From: Pseudomonas songnenensis | GTDB taxonomy: Bacteria; Pseudomonadota; Gammaproteobacteria; Pseudomonadales; Pseudomonadaceae | Direction of reading: 5' to 3' | Assembly: GCF_003696315.1 (NCBI RefSeq) | Contig: NZ_RFFN01000003.1 | Span: 310,001-374,000, forward strand | DNA length: 64,000 nt | Part shown: piece after piece, positions 9,837 to 19,278 of the stretch | Layout of the letters: each line of letters starts with the position of its first letter | Numbering within the stretch: the first letter of the stretch is position 1 | The notes under the pieces: model-generated | Databases searched by the model: none | What the model was told of the DNA's origin: nothing | The model's input: the letters and a program-made list of their open reading frames with translations, nothing else | Made by a program: the position numbers and the translations under genes

Positions 9837-10607
9837 ATGACCGACCCTCGCAAAGCGCATGACGCAGAACCGACCACTCATTTCGGCTACAAGAACGTGC
9901 CGGAAAGCCAGAAGGCGCAGAAGGTGGCCGAGGTGTTCCACTCAGTGGCCGCCAAGTACGACCTGATGAACGACCTGATGTCCGGTGGCGTTCATCGCCT
10001 GTGGAAGCGCTTCACCATCGAACTGTCCGGCGCCCGCCACGGTAACCGCGTGCTGGACATCGCCGGCGGTACCGGCGACCTGACCCGCCAGTTCTCGCGT
10101 ATCGTCGGCCACACCGGCGAAGTCGTGCTGGCCGACATCAACGCTTCGATGCTCAAGGTCGGCCGCGACAAGCTGCTGGACAAGGGCGTGGCCGGCAACG
10201 TCAGGTTCGTCCAGGCCGACGCCGAGAAGCTGCCCTTCCCCGACAACTATTTCGACGTGGTCACCATCGCCTTCGGCCTGCGCAACGTGACGCACAAGGA
10301 AGACGCCATCGCCTCGATGCTGCGGGTGCTGAAGCCGGGCGGTCGTCTGCTGGTGCTGGAATTCTCCAAGCCGACCAACCAGCTGTTCTCCAAGGCCTAT
10401 GACGCCTACTCGTTCAGCCTGCTGCCGATGATGGGCAAGCTGATCACCAACGACGCCGACAGCTATCGCTACCTGGCCGAGTCGATCCGCATGCACCCGG
10501 ATCAGGAAACCCTCAAGAGCATGATGGAGACCGCCGGCTTCGAGCGCGTCAGCTATCACAACATGACCGGCGGCATCGTCGCCCTGCACCGCGGCATCAA
10601 GCCCTGA
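9837..10607 (+). CDS. ubiE: Demethylmenaquinone/2-methoxy-6-polyprenyl-benzoquinol methyltransferase UbiE
   Basis: A 256-residue SAM-dependent C-methyltransferase of ubiquinone (and menaquinone) synthesis. SAM motif I is [16 protein letters not shown] at about residue 68. The family signatures [18 protein letters not shown] near residue 40 and [11 protein letters not shown] at the C-terminus are intact. It is first in a tightly packed ubiE-ubiJ-ubiB operon, with the TGATG overlap to ubiJ showing translational coupling. Confidence 0.97.
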   Translation: MTDPRKAHDAEPTTHFGYKNVPESQKAQKVAEVFHSVAAKYDLMNDLMSGGVHRLWKRFTIELSGARHGNRVLDIAGGTGDLTRQFSRIVGHTGEVVLADINASMLKVGRDKLLDKGVAGNVRFVQADAEKLPFPDNYFDVVTIAFGLRNVTHKEDAIASMLRVLKPGGRLLVLEFSKPTNQLFSKAYDAYSFSLLPMMGKLITNDADSYRYLAESIRMHPDQETLKSMMETAGFERVSYHNMTGGIVALHRGIKP

Positions 10608-11230
10608 TGCTGCGCGCTGCCCTGCTGGCCGGCGCCGAGCGCGGCATCAATCGCATTCTGCGCCTCGACCCCACGGCGCTGCCGCGACTGGCACGCCTGA
10701 GCGGCAGGATCATCGAGATCGACTGCACGGCACCGGCCTGGCGGCTGTTCATCCTCGCCGATGACGAAGGCCTGCGCCTGGCCAGTGATTGGGGTGCGGA
10801 TGCCGATTGCCGCCTGCGCGCGCCGGCGAGCAGCCTGCTGAGCCTGGCCGTGAGCCGCAACAAGACTGCGGTGCTGCACGGGCCGGAGGTCGAGATCAAT
10901 GGCGACAGCGGCCTGCTGATGAACCTGGCCGAAGTGCTGCAGGATCTGGAGCTGGACTGGGAATACGAGATCTCCCGCTGGCTCGGCCCGGTCGGCGCAC
11001 AACTGCTCGGCTCCAGCCTGCGCAGCCCGGTGGAGTGGGCGCGCGACAGTGCCGGCTCGCTACGTCAGGATCTGGCCGACTACCTCAGCGAGGAGTCGCG
11101 GATGCTGGTCGGCCAGGCCGAAGCCCAGGCACGCTTCGACGAGCTGGACGACATGAAACTTGCCCTCGACCGTCTCGAAGCCCGTATCGAGCGCCTCGCC
11201 CTCCACCTGAATCCAGAACGCCCCGAATGA
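10607..11230 (+). CDS. ubiJ: Ubiquinone biosynthesis accessory protein UbiJ (SCP2 domain)
   Basis: A 207-residue protein with an N-terminal SCP2 sterol-carrier-like domain (about residues 15-115; [33 protein letters not shown]) and a C-terminal helical segment rich in charged residues ([18 protein letters not shown]). UbiJ binds lipid ubiquinone intermediates and is part of the soluble Ubi metabolon. It lies between ubiE and ubiB as in E. coli, with overlaps of 1 nt and 4 nt, which supports the call more strongly than sequence similarity alone. Confidence 0.9.
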   Translation: MLRAALLAGAERGINRILRLDPTALPRLARLSGRIIEIDCTAPAWRLFILADDEGLRLASDWGADADCRLRAPASSLLSLAVSRNKTAVLHGPEVEINGDSGLLMNLAEVLQDLELDWEYEISRWLGPVGAQLLGSSLRSPVEWARDSAGSLRQDLADYLSEESRMLVGQAEAQARFDELDDMKLALDRLEARIERLALHLNPERPE

Positions 11231-12837
11231 AGCTGTTCGCCGCCGCACGCCGCCTGTTTCGCATCCTGCTGGTGGTGATCCGCTACCGCCTCGATGACAT
11301 CATTCTCGACTTGCCGATGCCCTGGTGGTTGCGCGCCACCAGCTATCTGCTGCCCTGGCGCTGGATTCCGCGCCGGCGCAGCGAGCTGTCGCGCGGCGCT
11401 CGGCTGCGCCTGGCGCTGGAAGGGCTGGGGCCGATCTTCATCAAGTTCGGGCAGATCCTCTCCACTCGCCGCGACCTGCTGCCGCCGGATATCGCCGAAG
11501 AGCTGGCGATGCTGCAGGACCGCGTGCCGCCTTTCGATTCGGCCGTCGCCACGGCACTGATCGAACGCCAACTGGGAGCGCCGGTAGGAGAGATCTTTGC
11601 CCGCTTCGACAGCAAGCCGCTGGCTTCCGCCTCGGTGGCTCAGGTGCATGCGGCGAAGCTGCGTTCCGGCGAGGAGGTGGTGGTCAAGGTGGTGCGCCCG
11701 AACCTCAAGCCGATCATCAGCCAGGATCTGGCCTGGCTGTTCATGCTCGCCAACAGCGCCGAGCGCATCTCCATCGACGCGCGCCGTCTGCACCTGGTGG
11801 AAGTGGTCGACGACTACGCCAAGACCATCTACGACGAGCTGGACCTGTTGCGCGAAGCCGCCAATGCCAGCCAGCTCAAGCGCAATTTCGAAGGCTCGCC
11901 GCTGCTCTACGTGCCGCAGGTCTACTGGGACTACTGCCGCCCACAGGTGCTGGTGATGGAGCGCATCTACGGCGTCCCGGTGACCGACATGGCCGGGCTG
12001 GCGCGGCAGAACACCGATATGCGCCAGCTGGCCGAGCGCGGCGTGGAGATCTTCTTCACCCAGGTGTTCCGCGACAGCTTCTTCCACGCCGACATGCACC
12101 CCGGCAACATCTTCGTCAGCACCCATCAGCCGTGGAGCCCGCAGTACATCGCGGTGGATTTCGGCATCGTCGGCAGCCTGACACCCGAGGACCAGGACTA
12201 CCTGGCGCGCAACCTGATGGCCTTCTTCAAACGCGACTACCGCAAGGTCGCGCAGCTGCACATCGACTCGGGCTGGGTGCCGGCGGAAACCAAGGTCAAC
12301 GAGTTCGAGGCGGCAATCCGCACCGTCTGCGAGCCGATCTTCGAGAAACCGCTGAAGGACATCTCCTTCGGCCAGCTGCTGGTGCGTCTGTTCCAGGTGG
12401 CGCGACGCTTCAACATGGAAGTGCAGCCGCAGCTGGTGCTGCTGCAGAAGACCCTGCTCAATATCGAAGGTCTCGGCCGCGAGCTTTACCCGGATCTCGA
12501 CCTCTGGAGCACCGGGCAGCCTTACCTCGAGCGCTGGATGCGCGAACGCATGAGCCCCAAGCAGCTGATCAAGAATGTGCACGCACAGATCGAACAGCTG
12601 CCGCACCTGGCGCACATGACCCGCGAGCTGCTCGAGCGTATGTCGCATCCCCATGCGAACAATCCGCCGCCGCCATGGCGCGAGCGCCATCGCGGCTGGC
12701 CGCTGCGTCTGATCGGCGCGCTGCTGCTTGGCAGTGGCGCCACGCTGGCGGCCAGCGCCGAGAATATTGCGACTATCAGCGCCTGGCCGGCCTGGGTCAT
12801 GCTGGTGGCCGGCATCTTCATCGTGGTGCGCCGATAG
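11227..12837 (+). CDS. ubiB: Ubiquinone biosynthesis regulatory protein kinase-like UbiB
   Basis: A 536-residue ADCK/UbiB atypical kinase, an ATPase needed for ubiquinone synthesis. The KxGQ signature is [15 protein letters not shown] (about residue 76). Later motifs include [10 protein letters not shown] with the ATP-binding lysine region, [10 protein letters not shown] (catalytic loop) and DFGIVG (metal-binding). Two C-terminal transmembrane segments (about residues 495-535, [17 protein letters not shown] and [15 protein letters not shown]) anchor it in the inner membrane. The ATG at 11227 overlaps the ubiJ stop. Confidence 0.97.
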   Translation: MKLFAAARRLFRILLVVIRYRLDDIILDLPMPWWLRATSYLLPWRWIPRRRSELSRGARLRLALEGLGPIFIKFGQILSTRRDLLPPDIAEELAMLQDRVPPFDSAVATALIERQLGAPVGEIFARFDSKPLASASVAQVHAAKLRSGEEVVVKVVRPNLKPIISQDLAWLFMLANSAERISIDARRLHLVEVVDDYAKTIYDELDLLREAANASQLKRNFEGSPLLYVPQVYWDYCRPQVLVMERIYGVPVTDMAGLARQNTDMRQLAERGVEIFFTQVFRDSFFHADMHPGNIFVSTHQPWSPQYIAVDFGIVGSLTPEDQDYLARNLMAFFKRDYRKVAQLHIDSGWVPAETKVNEFEAAIRTVCEPIFEKPLKDISFGQLLVRLFQVARRFNMEVQPQLVLLQKTLLNIEGLGRELYPDLDLWSTGQPYLERWMRERMSPKQLIKNVHAQIEQLPHLAHMTRELLERMSHPHANNPPPPWRERHRGWPLRLIGALLLGSGATLAASAENIATISAWPAWVMLVAGIFIVVRR

Positions 12838-12887
12838 CCATCGCTGGTGCGGGCTGGCACACTTGAGCGCATTGAGCGGAGAACCCG

Positions 12888-13283
12888 ATGAACTGGCTGG
12901 ACGAAATCAACTGGAACGCCGACGGCATGGTCCCGGCGATCGCGCAGGACTACCAGAGCGGTCGCGTGCTGATGATGGCCTGGATGAACCGCGAGGCGCT
13001 GGCGCTGACCGCACAGGAAGGTCGCGCCATCTATTGGTCACGTTCGCGTGGCAAGCTGTGGCGCAAGGGCGAGGAGTCCGGGCATGTGCAGCGACTGCAT
13101 GAGCTGCGCCTGGACTGCGACGCCGACGTGATCATCCTGATGGTCGAGCAGATCGGCGGCATCGCCTGCCATACTGGCCGGGAAAGCTGCTTCTACCGTG
13201 TCTTCGAAAATGGCAGCTGGAAAGTCGTCGAGCCGGTTCTCAAGGACCCGCACGCCATCTATGCGGAGCACAAGCATGAGTGA
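12888..13283 (+). CDS. hisI: Phosphoribosyl-AMP cyclohydrolase HisI
   Basis: A 131-residue enzyme of histidine synthesis that opens the adenine ring of PR-AMP. Motifs: [15 protein letters not shown] near the N-terminus, [16 protein letters not shown], then the metal-binding [12 protein letters not shown] and [12 protein letters not shown] with the conserved cysteines. In this genus hisI and hisE are separate genes, as here. It overlaps hisE by 8 nt. It lies 50 bp after ubiB. Confidence 0.97.
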   Translation: MNWLDEINWNADGMVPAIAQDYQSGRVLMMAWMNREALALTAQEGRAIYWSRSRGKLWRKGEESGHVQRLHELRLDCDADVIILMVEQIGGIACHTGRESCFYRVFENGSWKVVEPVLKDPHAIYAEHKHE

Positions 13284-13608
13284 CACCCTGACCCGCCTGG
13301 CCGAGGTGCTGGAGGCCCGCAAGGGTGCGGCGCCGGACAGCTCCTACGTTGCCAGCCTGTATCACAAGGGGCTGAACAAGATTCTCGAGAAGGTCGGTGA
13401 GGAATCGGTGGAAACCATCCTCGCCGCCAAGGACGCCGCCGCGAGTGGCGACGCCAGCGACCTGATCTACGAAACCGCCGATCTGTGGTTCCACAGCATG
13501 GTCATGCTCGCCGCGCTCGGCCAGCACCCGCAGGCCGTGCTGGATGAACTGGATCGACGCTTCGGTCTCTCCGGACACGCGGAAAAAGCCGCGCGTCCGC
13601 AAACCTGA
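13276..13608 (+). CDS. hisE: Phosphoribosyl-ATP pyrophosphatase HisE
   Basis: A 110-residue MazG-like pyrophosphohydrolase that converts PR-ATP to PR-AMP, the step before HisI. The helical core shows [25 protein letters not shown] and [17 protein letters not shown], containing the E-x3-E and E-x2-D type metal ligands. I set the start at ATG 13276 ([17 protein letters not shown]), inside the end of hisI. The longer frame from 13198 is a hisI shadow. Confidence 0.96.
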   Translation: MSDTLTRLAEVLEARKGAAPDSSYVASLYHKGLNKILEKVGEESVETILAAKDAAASGDASDLIYETADLWFHSMVMLAALGQHPQAVLDELDRRFGLSGHAEKAARPQT

Positions 13609-13628
13609 TTCACATCGGAGATATCACC

Positions 13629-13859
13629 ATGGGTTTTGGCGGCATCAGCATCTGGCAACTCCTGATCATTCTGCTCATCGTCATCATGTTGTTCGGCACC
13701 AAGCGCCTCAAGGGCCTGGGCTCCGATCTCGGTGATGCGATCAAGGGCTTCCGCAAATCCATGGGCACCGACGAGGAAAAGCCCGGCGTCGAGGACAAGC
13801 AGAACCACACCATCGATGCGCAAGCGCGCAAGGTCGAAGAACCGACCAAGAAAGACTAG
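13629..13859 (+). CDS. tatA: Twin-arginine translocase subunit TatA
   Basis: A 76-residue TatA. It has one transmembrane helix ([17 protein letters not shown]), a hinge ([10 protein letters not shown]), an amphipathic helix ([14 protein letters not shown]) and a charged tail. TatA oligomers form the transport path and are needed in excess over TatB and TatC. A strong hairpin directly after the gene (13873) may set that ratio. GGAGATATCACC precedes the ATG. Confidence 0.97.
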   Translation: MGFGGISIWQLLIILLIVIMLFGTKRLKGLGSDLGDAIKGFRKSMGTDEEKPGVEDKQNHTIDAQARKVEEPTKKD

Positions 13860-13872
13860 TCCCTGGCTCGAC

Positions 13873-13899
13873 GCGGGCGCGCAGTTGCTGCGCGCCCGC
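13873..13899 (+). terminator. Intra-operon hairpin between tatA and tatB (candidate attenuator)
   Basis: GCGGGCGCGCAG-TTG-CTGCGCGCCCGC is a perfect 12-bp, nearly all-GC stem followed by TCTCTCTATT. It could act as a partial terminator or as a 3' stabiliser of the tatA message, leaving TatA in excess over TatB/TatC. Confidence 0.6.
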
Positions 13900-13926
13900 T
13901 CTCTCTATTGATGTGAGCACGTCCTG

Positions 13927-14355
13927 ATGTTCGATATCGGTTTCACCGAACTGCTACTGGTCGGCCTGGTGGCGCTGATGGTGCTCGGCCCGGAGCGCCT
14001 GCCGGGTGCGGTGCGGACCACCGGGCTTTGGGTTGGCAGGTTGAAACGCAGCTTCAGCAACATCAAGGCCGAAGTGGAGCGCGAAATCGGCGCCGACGAG
14101 ATCCGTCGCCAGCTGCATAACGAGCGCATCCTCGACCTTGAGCGGGAGATGAAGCAGAGCATCATGCCACCAGCGCCATCCACTACCTCGACTGCCGCCA
14201 CGCCGCCACCGGCTGGCAACGCGACCGAGGTCGCCGCCAGCGCTGGCAGCAGCGCAGCCGACGTCAGCAGCACGGTAGCGCCACCTGCGGAATCGCCTGC
14301 CTCCAGTGCCGAACCCGCGCCCACTCCTCGCCCCGACAGATCACCCGAACCATGA
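13927..14355 (+). CDS. tatB: Sec-independent translocase subunit TatB
   Basis: A 142-residue TatB. It has the conserved N-terminal helix [25 protein letters not shown] including the glutamate at position 8, a short amphipathic region ([20 protein letters not shown]), and a long low-complexity Ala/Pro/Ser tail (residues about 80-142). TatB with TatC recognises twin-arginine signals. Its stop overlaps tatC (ATGA). Confidence 0.96.
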   Translation: MFDIGFTELLLVGLVALMVLGPERLPGAVRTTGLWVGRLKRSFSNIKAEVEREIGADEIRRQLHNERILDLEREMKQSIMPPAPSTTSTAATPPPAGNATEVAASAGSSAADVSSTVAPPAESPASSAEPAPTPRPDRSPEP

Positions 14356-15155
14356 GCCAGTCTTCCATCGACGACCAGGAAATGCCGCTGGTTGCGCATC
14401 TGACCGAGCTGCGCAAGCGCCTGCTGCGTTGCGTCGTGGCGATCGCCCTGCTGTTCGGCGGGCTGTTCTATTTCTCGCAGCAGATCTACGCGCTGGTCGC
14501 AGCACCGCTGCGCGCCTACCTGCCCGAAGGCGCGACGATGATCGCCACCGGCGTCGCCTCGCCCTTCCTGACGCCGTTCAAGCTGACCCTGATGGTTGCG
14601 CTGTTCCTGTCGATGCCGGTCATTCTGCATCAGATATGGGGCTTCATCGCGCCGGGGCTGTACAAGCACGAAAAGCGCATCGCCGTGCCGCTGCTGGTTT
14701 CGAGCATCTTTCTGTTCTACGCAGGTATGGCGTTCGCCTACTTCGTGGTGTTCCCGATCATGTTCGGCTTCTTCGCCAGCGTGACACCGGAAGGCGTGGC
14801 GATGATGACCGACATCGGCCAGTACCTGGACTTCGTGCTGACGCTGTTCTTCGCCTTCGGCGTGGCCTTCGAGATCCCGGTGGCGACATTCCTGCTGATC
14901 TGGGTCGGCATCGTCGATGTCGCGACCCTGCGCAAGAGCCGCCCGTACGTGATCGTTGGCTGCTTCGCCGTCGGCATGGTGCTGACACCACCCGACGTGT
15001 TCTCCCAGGCGCTGCTGGCCGTGCCGATGTGGCTGCTGTTCGAGGCCGGGGTGATCTGCGGCAGCCTGGTGAAGAAACGCGATCCGCATTTCCGCGGCGA
15101 TGCCGAGGACGAAGCGCCGGAAACCGGTGACCAGCCCCCTGCCCCACGCCCGTGA
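14352..15155 (+). CDS. tatC: Twin-arginine translocase subunit TatC
   Basis: A 267-residue polytopic inner-membrane protein with six transmembrane helices, the core receptor for twin-arginine signal peptides. Signatures: [17 protein letters not shown] at the N-terminus, the conserved periplasmic loop [25 protein letters not shown] and the [12 protein letters not shown] segment. A possible client in this window is the aldo/keto reductase at 48651, which has an RR-containing leader. It is coupled to tatB and rsmE by 4-nt overlaps. Confidence 0.97.
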   Translation: MSQSSIDDQEMPLVAHLTELRKRLLRCVVAIALLFGGLFYFSQQIYALVAAPLRAYLPEGATMIATGVASPFLTPFKLTLMVALFLSMPVILHQIWGFIAPGLYKHEKRIAVPLLVSSIFLFYAGMAFAYFVVFPIMFGFFASVTPEGVAMMTDIGQYLDFVLTLFFAFGVAFEIPVATFLLIWVGIVDVATLRKSRPYVIVGCFAVGMVLTPPDVFSQALLAVPMWLLFEAGVICGSLVKKRDPHFRGDAEDEAPETGDQPPAPRP

Positions 15156-15859
15156 ACCTGCTACTGCTCGATCAGGCGGACTTCGTCGCCGCCGACCGCG
15201 TGCTGCTGCGTGATCGCCGCCTGACACACCTGCAACAGGTACATCGCGCCGAAGTCGGCGAAAGCCTCAAGGTCGGCCTGCTCGGCGGCGACATGGGCAG
15301 CGGCCGCCTGCTGCGTCTGGATGCCGGCGAAGCGGAACTGCAGGTCAGCTTCGACCAACCGCCACCGGCCAAGCTGCCGCTGACTCTGCTGCTGGCACTG
15401 CCGCGGCCGAAAATGCTGCGCCGCGTGCTGCAGACCGTCGCGACCATGGGCGTGCCGCGACTGGTGCTGCTCAACAGCTACCGGGTAGAAAAGAGCTTCT
15501 GGCAAACCCCCTTTCTAGAGCCGGCCGCGATCCATGAACAACTGATTCTGGGCCTGGAGCAGGCGCGCGACACCGTGTTGCCGGAAGTCATCATTGAAAA
15601 GCGCTTCAAGCCCTTCGTCGAGGATCGCCTGCCGCAACTCACCGCAGGCACTCTGGGCCTGGTCGGTCATCCCGGCGACTATCCGCACTGTCCGCGTGCT
15701 GTCGTCGAGCCTGTCACGCTGGCGATCGGGCCGGAAGGCGGCTGGATTCCCTACGAAGTGGAAAAGCTCGCGGCGGCGGGGCTGCAACCGGTGCAGCTGG
15801 GCGAGCGCATACTGCGTGTCGAGACGGCGGTCAGCGCCCTGCTGGCCAGGCTGTTCTAA
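15152..15859 (+). CDS. rsmE: 16S rRNA m3U1498 methyltransferase RsmE
   Basis: A 235-residue SPOUT methyltransferase that makes m3U1498 in 16S rRNA. The N-terminal PUA-like domain covers about residues 1-70. The SPOUT domain has [18 protein letters not shown], the SAM-binding [16 protein letters not shown] and [19 protein letters not shown]. The start is GTG at 15152, overlapping the tatC stop (GTGA). It is the last gene of this run. The 173-bp gap that follows contains a GCACC-N5-GGTGC dyad. Confidence 0.95.
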   Translation: MNLLLLDQADFVAADRVLLRDRRLTHLQQVHRAEVGESLKVGLLGGDMGSGRLLRLDAGEAELQVSFDQPPPAKLPLTLLLALPRPKMLRRVLQTVATMGVPRLVLLNSYRVEKSFWQTPFLEPAAIHEQLILGLEQARDTVLPEVIIEKRFKPFVEDRLPQLTAGTLGLVGHPGDYPHCPRAVVEPVTLAIGPEGGWIPYEVEKLAAAGLQPVQLGERILRVETAVSALLARLF

Positions 15860-15925
15860 GCCCTTCCCATGGCCCAGCCAGGCCCAAGCTCGCCGCGCTG
15901 GCTGTCGCGCCCCGATGAACGTAAC

Positions 15926-15940
15926 GCACCCACCCGGTGC
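15926..15940. other. GCACC-N5-GGTGC dyad (NtrC-box-like or hairpin)
   Basis: GCACCCACCCGGTGC is a perfect 5-bp inverted repeat with 5-base spacing, followed by A, so it matches the NtrC core as well as the site at 491. No GG-N10-GC sigma54 promoter is visible between it and the gene at 16033, so binding by NtrC is doubtful. A second small stem, CGTGC-GACC-GCACG, follows at about 15975. Confidence 0.3.
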
Positions 15941-16032
15941 AAGGGAGTCAGAGGCTAAGACTGCTCACGTTTCCGTGCGACCGCACGAGAACCCTGACCT
16001 ATGCCCTAATCCAATAAAGAGCCGTTCTTGCC

Positions 16033-16452
16033 ATGCGACCATTGACCATCGACATGCACCGTCTGGAGTACGCTCTGGATGGACGCGACAGCGCCGAGTA
16101 CTACCTGGATCTGGAGAACGGCGAGATCCGTGCCGTCTTCCCGAGCGAGCCAGCACCCGGCGTCATGGAGAAATACGACGTACAGCAGGATCGCTACCTT
16201 CACATCGAGCCGCTGGAGCTGGCGCAATCGATCGCCATGCGTGAAGCCTTCCTGTTCACCCAGCACGACCCCATCGCCCATGCGGTGCTGAGCAACGCGC
16301 TCAACGGCCGCAAGCCGTTACGCACATTCGATTTCAAGCTGGAGGACTTCCCCGAGGTCAGGGAGGCCTGGCTGCACTACCAGACCGTGCAGCTGCGCGA
16401 ATATGCAGTCACCTGGTTGCGCGATAACGACCTGGAGCCGGTACGCCACTGA
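16033..16452 (+). CDS. UPF0158 family protein
   Basis: A 139-residue protein that fits the UPF0158 pattern: an N-terminal strand-turn-strand with the acidic signature YYLDLENGEIRAVFP, a central MREAFLFTQHDPIAHAVLSNALNGRKPLRTFDFKL region, and a C-terminal W-L-x-Y with VTWLRDNDLEP. The function is unknown. It converges on dtd with only 8 bp between stop codons, so the two mRNA ends probably overlap. Confidence 0.8.
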   Translation: MRPLTIDMHRLEYALDGRDSAEYYLDLENGEIRAVFPSEPAPGVMEKYDVQQDRYLHIEPLELAQSIAMREAFLFTQHDPIAHAVLSNALNGRKPLRTFDFKLEDFPEVREAWLHYQTVQLREYAVTWLRDNDLEPVRH

Positions 16453-16460
16453 CGCTGCAG

Positions 16461-16898
16461 TCAGCTTTCGAGAAGGAAGGTCACCGGGCCGTCGTTGACC
16501 AGATGCACCTGCATATCGGCGCCGAAGCGCCCGCAAGCCACCTGCGGATGCTGCGCGCACGCTTGCGCCAGCAGGTAGTCATATAACGCTTCGCCCTGTG
16601 CGGGTGGCGCTGCACTGGAAAAACTCGGCCGCAGCCCGCTGCGGGTATCGGCCGCCAGGGTGAACTGGGAGACCAGCAGCAGGCCGCCGCCGATATCCTT
16701 CAGCGAGCGATTCATCTTGCCCTGCTCGTCGCTGAATACCCGGTAGTTGAGCAGCTTGTGCAGCAGCTTGTCGGCCCGCGCGTGGTCATCTTCACGCTCG
16801 ACGCCTACCAGTACGAGCAACCCCTGGTCGATGGACCCGACAACCTCGCCCGCTACCTCGACGCGCGCCTGGCGCACGCGCTGAATCAGCCCCTTCAT
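16461..16898 (-). CDS. dtd: D-aminoacyl-tRNA deacylase Dtd
   Basis: A 145-residue enzyme that hydrolyses D-aminoacyl-tRNA and mischarged glycyl-tRNA-Ala. Conserved motifs: [20 protein letters not shown] at the N-terminus, the SQFTLAAD motif (about residues 78-85) and the C-terminal [15 protein letters not shown] containing the cross-subunit NGPVT-type motif, here with DGPVT. The start at 16898 overlaps the pip stop (ATGA). The longer frame to 17180 is a shadow of pip. Confidence 0.96.
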   Translation of the reverse strand: MKGLIQRVRQARVEVAGEVVGSIDQGLLVLVGVEREDDHARADKLLHKLLNYRVFSDEQGKMNRSLKDIGGGLLLVSQFTLAADTRSGLRPSFSSAAPPAQGEALYDYLLAQACAQHPQVACGRFGADMQVHLVNDGPVTFLLES

Positions 16899-17869
16899 TC
16901 GGCGTCGGCCGGTGGCAAATCGAGCAAACGATGGGCGATCTCGACGGTCGCGCGGACCAGGGCATCGGTAATACCCAGCTCTGCCGCCGAGTGCCCGGCA
17001 TCGCGGATGATCTGCAACTCGCTGTTCGGCCACGCCTGATGCAGTGCCCAGGCATTGTCCAATGGGCAGATCGCATCGTAGCGGCCATGCACGATGATGC
17101 CCGGCAGGTGGGCGATCTTCGGCATGTCGCGCAGCAGCTGGTCCGGCTCGAGAAAGGCCTGATTGACGAAATAGTGGCATTCGATGCGGGCCATCGACAG
17201 CGCCCGATGGGTATCGGCAAAGCGGTCGACCACCTGATTGTTCGGGCGCAGCGTCGCGGTGCGCCCTTCCCAGCAGGACCAGGCCTTGGCGGCATGCATC
17301 TGGGCGATCTGGTCGGTCCCGGTGAGGCGCCGATGGAACGCCTGCATCAGGTCGTCACGCTCTTCCGGCGGAATCGGGGCGAGGAAATCCTGCCAGTAGT
17401 CAGGGAACAGTCGACTGGCACCGTCCTGATAGAACCAGGCGAGATCCTGTGGCCGGCAGAGGAAGATGCCGCGCAGAATCAGGGCATGCACATGTTCGGG
17501 ATAGGTCTGGGCATAGGCCAGCGAGAGCGTCGAGCCCCAGGAGCCACCGAACAGCACCCATTTGTCGATGCCCAGATGCTCGCGGATACGCTGCATGTCG
17601 GCGATCAGATGCGCTGTGGTGTTGTTTTCCAGACTGGCATGGGGTGTCGAACGACCACAGCCGCGCTGATCGAAGGTGATGATGCGGTACAGGCTCGGAT
17701 CGAAGAAGCGCCGACTCATGGCATCACAGCCGCCGCCGGGGCCGCCGTGGACGAACAGCACGGGCAGACCATCCGGCGACCCACTCTCGTCGACATAGAG
17801 CACATGCGGTTCTTCTACCGCCAGCTCGTGCCGGGCGTAGGGTTTGATCTCCGGATACAAGGTCTGCAT
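16895..17869 (-). CDS. pip: Prolyl aminopeptidase (proline iminopeptidase)
   Basis: A 324-residue alpha/beta-hydrolase (S33 family) that removes N-terminal proline from peptides. The oxyanion HGGPGGGCD motif is at about residue 42. The nucleophile elbow GGSWGSTL supplies Ser, and the C-terminal GRYDAICP and DAGHS supply Asp and His. No signal peptide is visible, so it is cytoplasmic. I chose the ATG at 17869 ([16 protein letters not shown]) behind AGGAGTG. It forms a two-gene operon with dtd. Confidence 0.95.
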   Translation of the reverse strand: MQTLYPEIKPYARHELAVEEPHVLYVDESGSPDGLPVLFVHGGPGGGCDAMSRRFFDPSLYRIITFDQRGCGRSTPHASLENNTTAHLIADMQRIREHLGIDKWVLFGGSWGSTLSLAYAQTYPEHVHALILRGIFLCRPQDLAWFYQDGASRLFPDYWQDFLAPIPPEERDDLMQAFHRRLTGTDQIAQMHAAKAWSCWEGRTATLRPNNQVVDRFADTHRALSMARIECHYFVNQAFLEPDQLLRDMPKIAHLPGIIVHGRYDAICPLDNAWALHQAWPNSELQIIRDAGHSAAELGITDALVRATVEIAHRLLDLPPADAE

Positions 17870-17947
17870 GGCACACTCCTGATCTGCGGCGGGCCGGCCG
17901 GCCCCCATGACGTTAGCGGCATCATAACGAGGTTAACGGAGTTGAGC

Positions 17948-18373
17948 ATGTCAGCATGGAAAATAGCGGCGCTGGCGGTACTGCTGGCACTCGTCGGCTG
18001 CGGTGGCAACACCCCGGAAGCGGCCTTGCAGCAGGCTGCGGAGCAGTTGCAAACAAGGCTGGAGAGCAAGCAGACCGGGGCGCTGATGGAGCTGTTGCAT
18101 CCGGATTTCCAGGCTCAGCGCCAGTACGATCGCGAGTGGGCAAGACGCACCGCCACGCTGATGTTCGTCCGTCATCGCAATGTCCGAGTAATCGCCCTCA
18201 GTCAGCGCAGCTGGATCGATCCGACCTACCCGGATCGCGGCCATACCGAGGCGCAGGTCGCGCTCACCGGCGCCGAGGCATTGCTGCCGCAGCAGGCAGG
18301 GCATTATCAGGTCAGGCTCGAGTGGCGCCAGGAGCAAGGTCAATGGCAGCTGGTGCGCCTGGAATGGGACTGA
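17948..18373 (+). CDS. Small lipoprotein of unknown function
   Basis: A 141-residue protein with a lipoprotein signal peptide (ALAVLLALVGCGG, lipobox LVGC, acylated Cys at about 18). The mature part is a roughly 110-residue alpha/beta domain with a helical start (EAALQQAAEQLQTRLESKQTGALMELL) and beta strands at the end (HYQVRLEWRQEQGQWQLVRLEW), resembling an NTF2/SnoaL-like cone, although I cannot confirm the family. It diverges from pip across 78 bp. The ATG at 17948 is preceded by CGGAG. Confidence 0.75.
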   Translation: MSAWKIAALAVLLALVGCGGNTPEAALQQAAEQLQTRLESKQTGALMELLHPDFQAQRQYDREWARRTATLMFVRHRNVRVIALSQRSWIDPTYPDRGHTEAQVALTGAEALLPQQAGHYQVRLEWRQEQGQWQLVRLEWD

Positions 18374-18385
18374 CAGGTCGGACGA

Positions 18386-18919
18386 TCACTGGCGCCAGAG
18401 CAGCTCACGGGTGTCATAACCGCGTCGTTCGGCCTCGGCGAGCAGACGCCCGCGTGTCGCCTGATCGACTTCGGTATCGCGCGCCAGCAACCAGAGGTAT
18501 TTGCGATCGGGGCTTCCAACCAGCGCCGTGCTATAGCCCTCATCCAGATAAAGCACCCAGTAGTGCCCCTTGGTCAGATCGGGAAAGAGCCGGCTGAACC
18601 AGTTATCGAAGCGTACCCAGAGCCGATCGGTGCTGCCGGCTTCCTGCGGCACCGCTTCGCCTTTGGCCTCCTGCCAGTCACCGTCTTCCGTTTCGCAGCG
18701 GTTGGTCACTGCCACGCTGCCGTCAGCCTGCAACGCGTAATGGGCTTCGGAGCGCACGCAATCACGCTGAAAGAACATCGGCAAGCGCGCCAGCTCGTAC
18801 CAGGTGCCCTGATAGCGCTGAAGGTCCACATCGCCTACGGTCTCGGGCGGCTGTTCGCGGCCACCACCCACGCATCCGCTCAACAGCACCAGGCACAGCA
18901 GGGCAACACTCGCACGCAT
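18386..18919 (-). CDS. blc: Outer-membrane lipocalin Blc
   Basis: A 177-residue bacterial lipocalin. The signal peptide ends in a lipobox (LLSGC, Cys16). The lipocalin signature YQGTWYELARLP is at about residues 36-47, followed by the eight-stranded barrel (WVRFDNWFSRLFPDLTKGHYWVLYLDE) and the conserved YLWLLAR. Blc proteins bind fatty acids or lysophospholipids at the outer membrane. It runs into another small lipoprotein gene at 18946, possibly an operon. Confidence 0.93.
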   Translation of the reverse strand: MRASVALLCLVLLSGCVGGGREQPPETVGDVDLQRYQGTWYELARLPMFFQRDCVRSEAHYALQADGSVAVTNRCETEDGDWQEAKGEAVPQEAGSTDRLWVRFDNWFSRLFPDLTKGHYWVLYLDEGYSTALVGSPDRKYLWLLARDTEVDQATRGRLLAEAERRGYDTRELLWRQ

Positions 18920-18945
18920 GGGACTCTCCAGAACTACATTGGTAG

Positions 18946-19200
18946 CTATTTCAGGCCCTTGCCGGAAAACATCATTACCTGGTCGCCGGCGAACTGGACG
19001 CTGATGAAACGGTTCTTCTCACCCCAGGTGCAGCTGGACATCCCCAGCGCACCCGCGCATTCGGAGGGCTTGCCGAGCAGCTTTTCCACTTCCGCCCGTT
19101 CCATGCCGGGCTTGAGCTTGGCGAAGTTCTCCTGGGTGACGGGACTGCAGGCAGCCAGCAGTAAGGCGCAGGCAAGCAGAAATGGGGTACGCAATGACAT
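18946..19200 (-). CDS. Small SmpA/OmlA-like lipoprotein (DUF3862-type)
   Basis: An 84-residue lipoprotein. The signal ends in LAAC (Cys17). The mature sequence NFAKLKPGMERAEVEKLLG-P matches the helix pattern of SmpA/OmlA and DUF3862 proteins, followed by SSCTWGEKNRFISVQFAGDQVMMFS, a strand-turn-strand with a second Cys. The ATG at 19200 is preceded by AAGGAGCTCGAT. The upstream extension to 19251 is not preferred. The function is unknown and presumably concerns the envelope. Confidence 0.75.
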   Translation of the reverse strand: MSLRTPFLLACALLLAACSPVTQENFAKLKPGMERAEVEKLLGKPSECAGALGMSSCTWGEKNRFISVQFAGDQVMMFSGKGLK

Positions 19201-19278
19201 ATCGAGCTCCTTGCTTGTTCTAAGGTTCAATGCCCGGCGCAAAGGCGCCACAGGGCGTTGCCCGAGTAGTAACCGACC

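Noticed and set aside
11080-12690. Minus-strand open frame of 536 codons opposite ubiB, and similar ones opposite ntrB, ntrC and the hybrid kinases
   Set aside because: All overlap strongly supported genes and show the same shadow composition.
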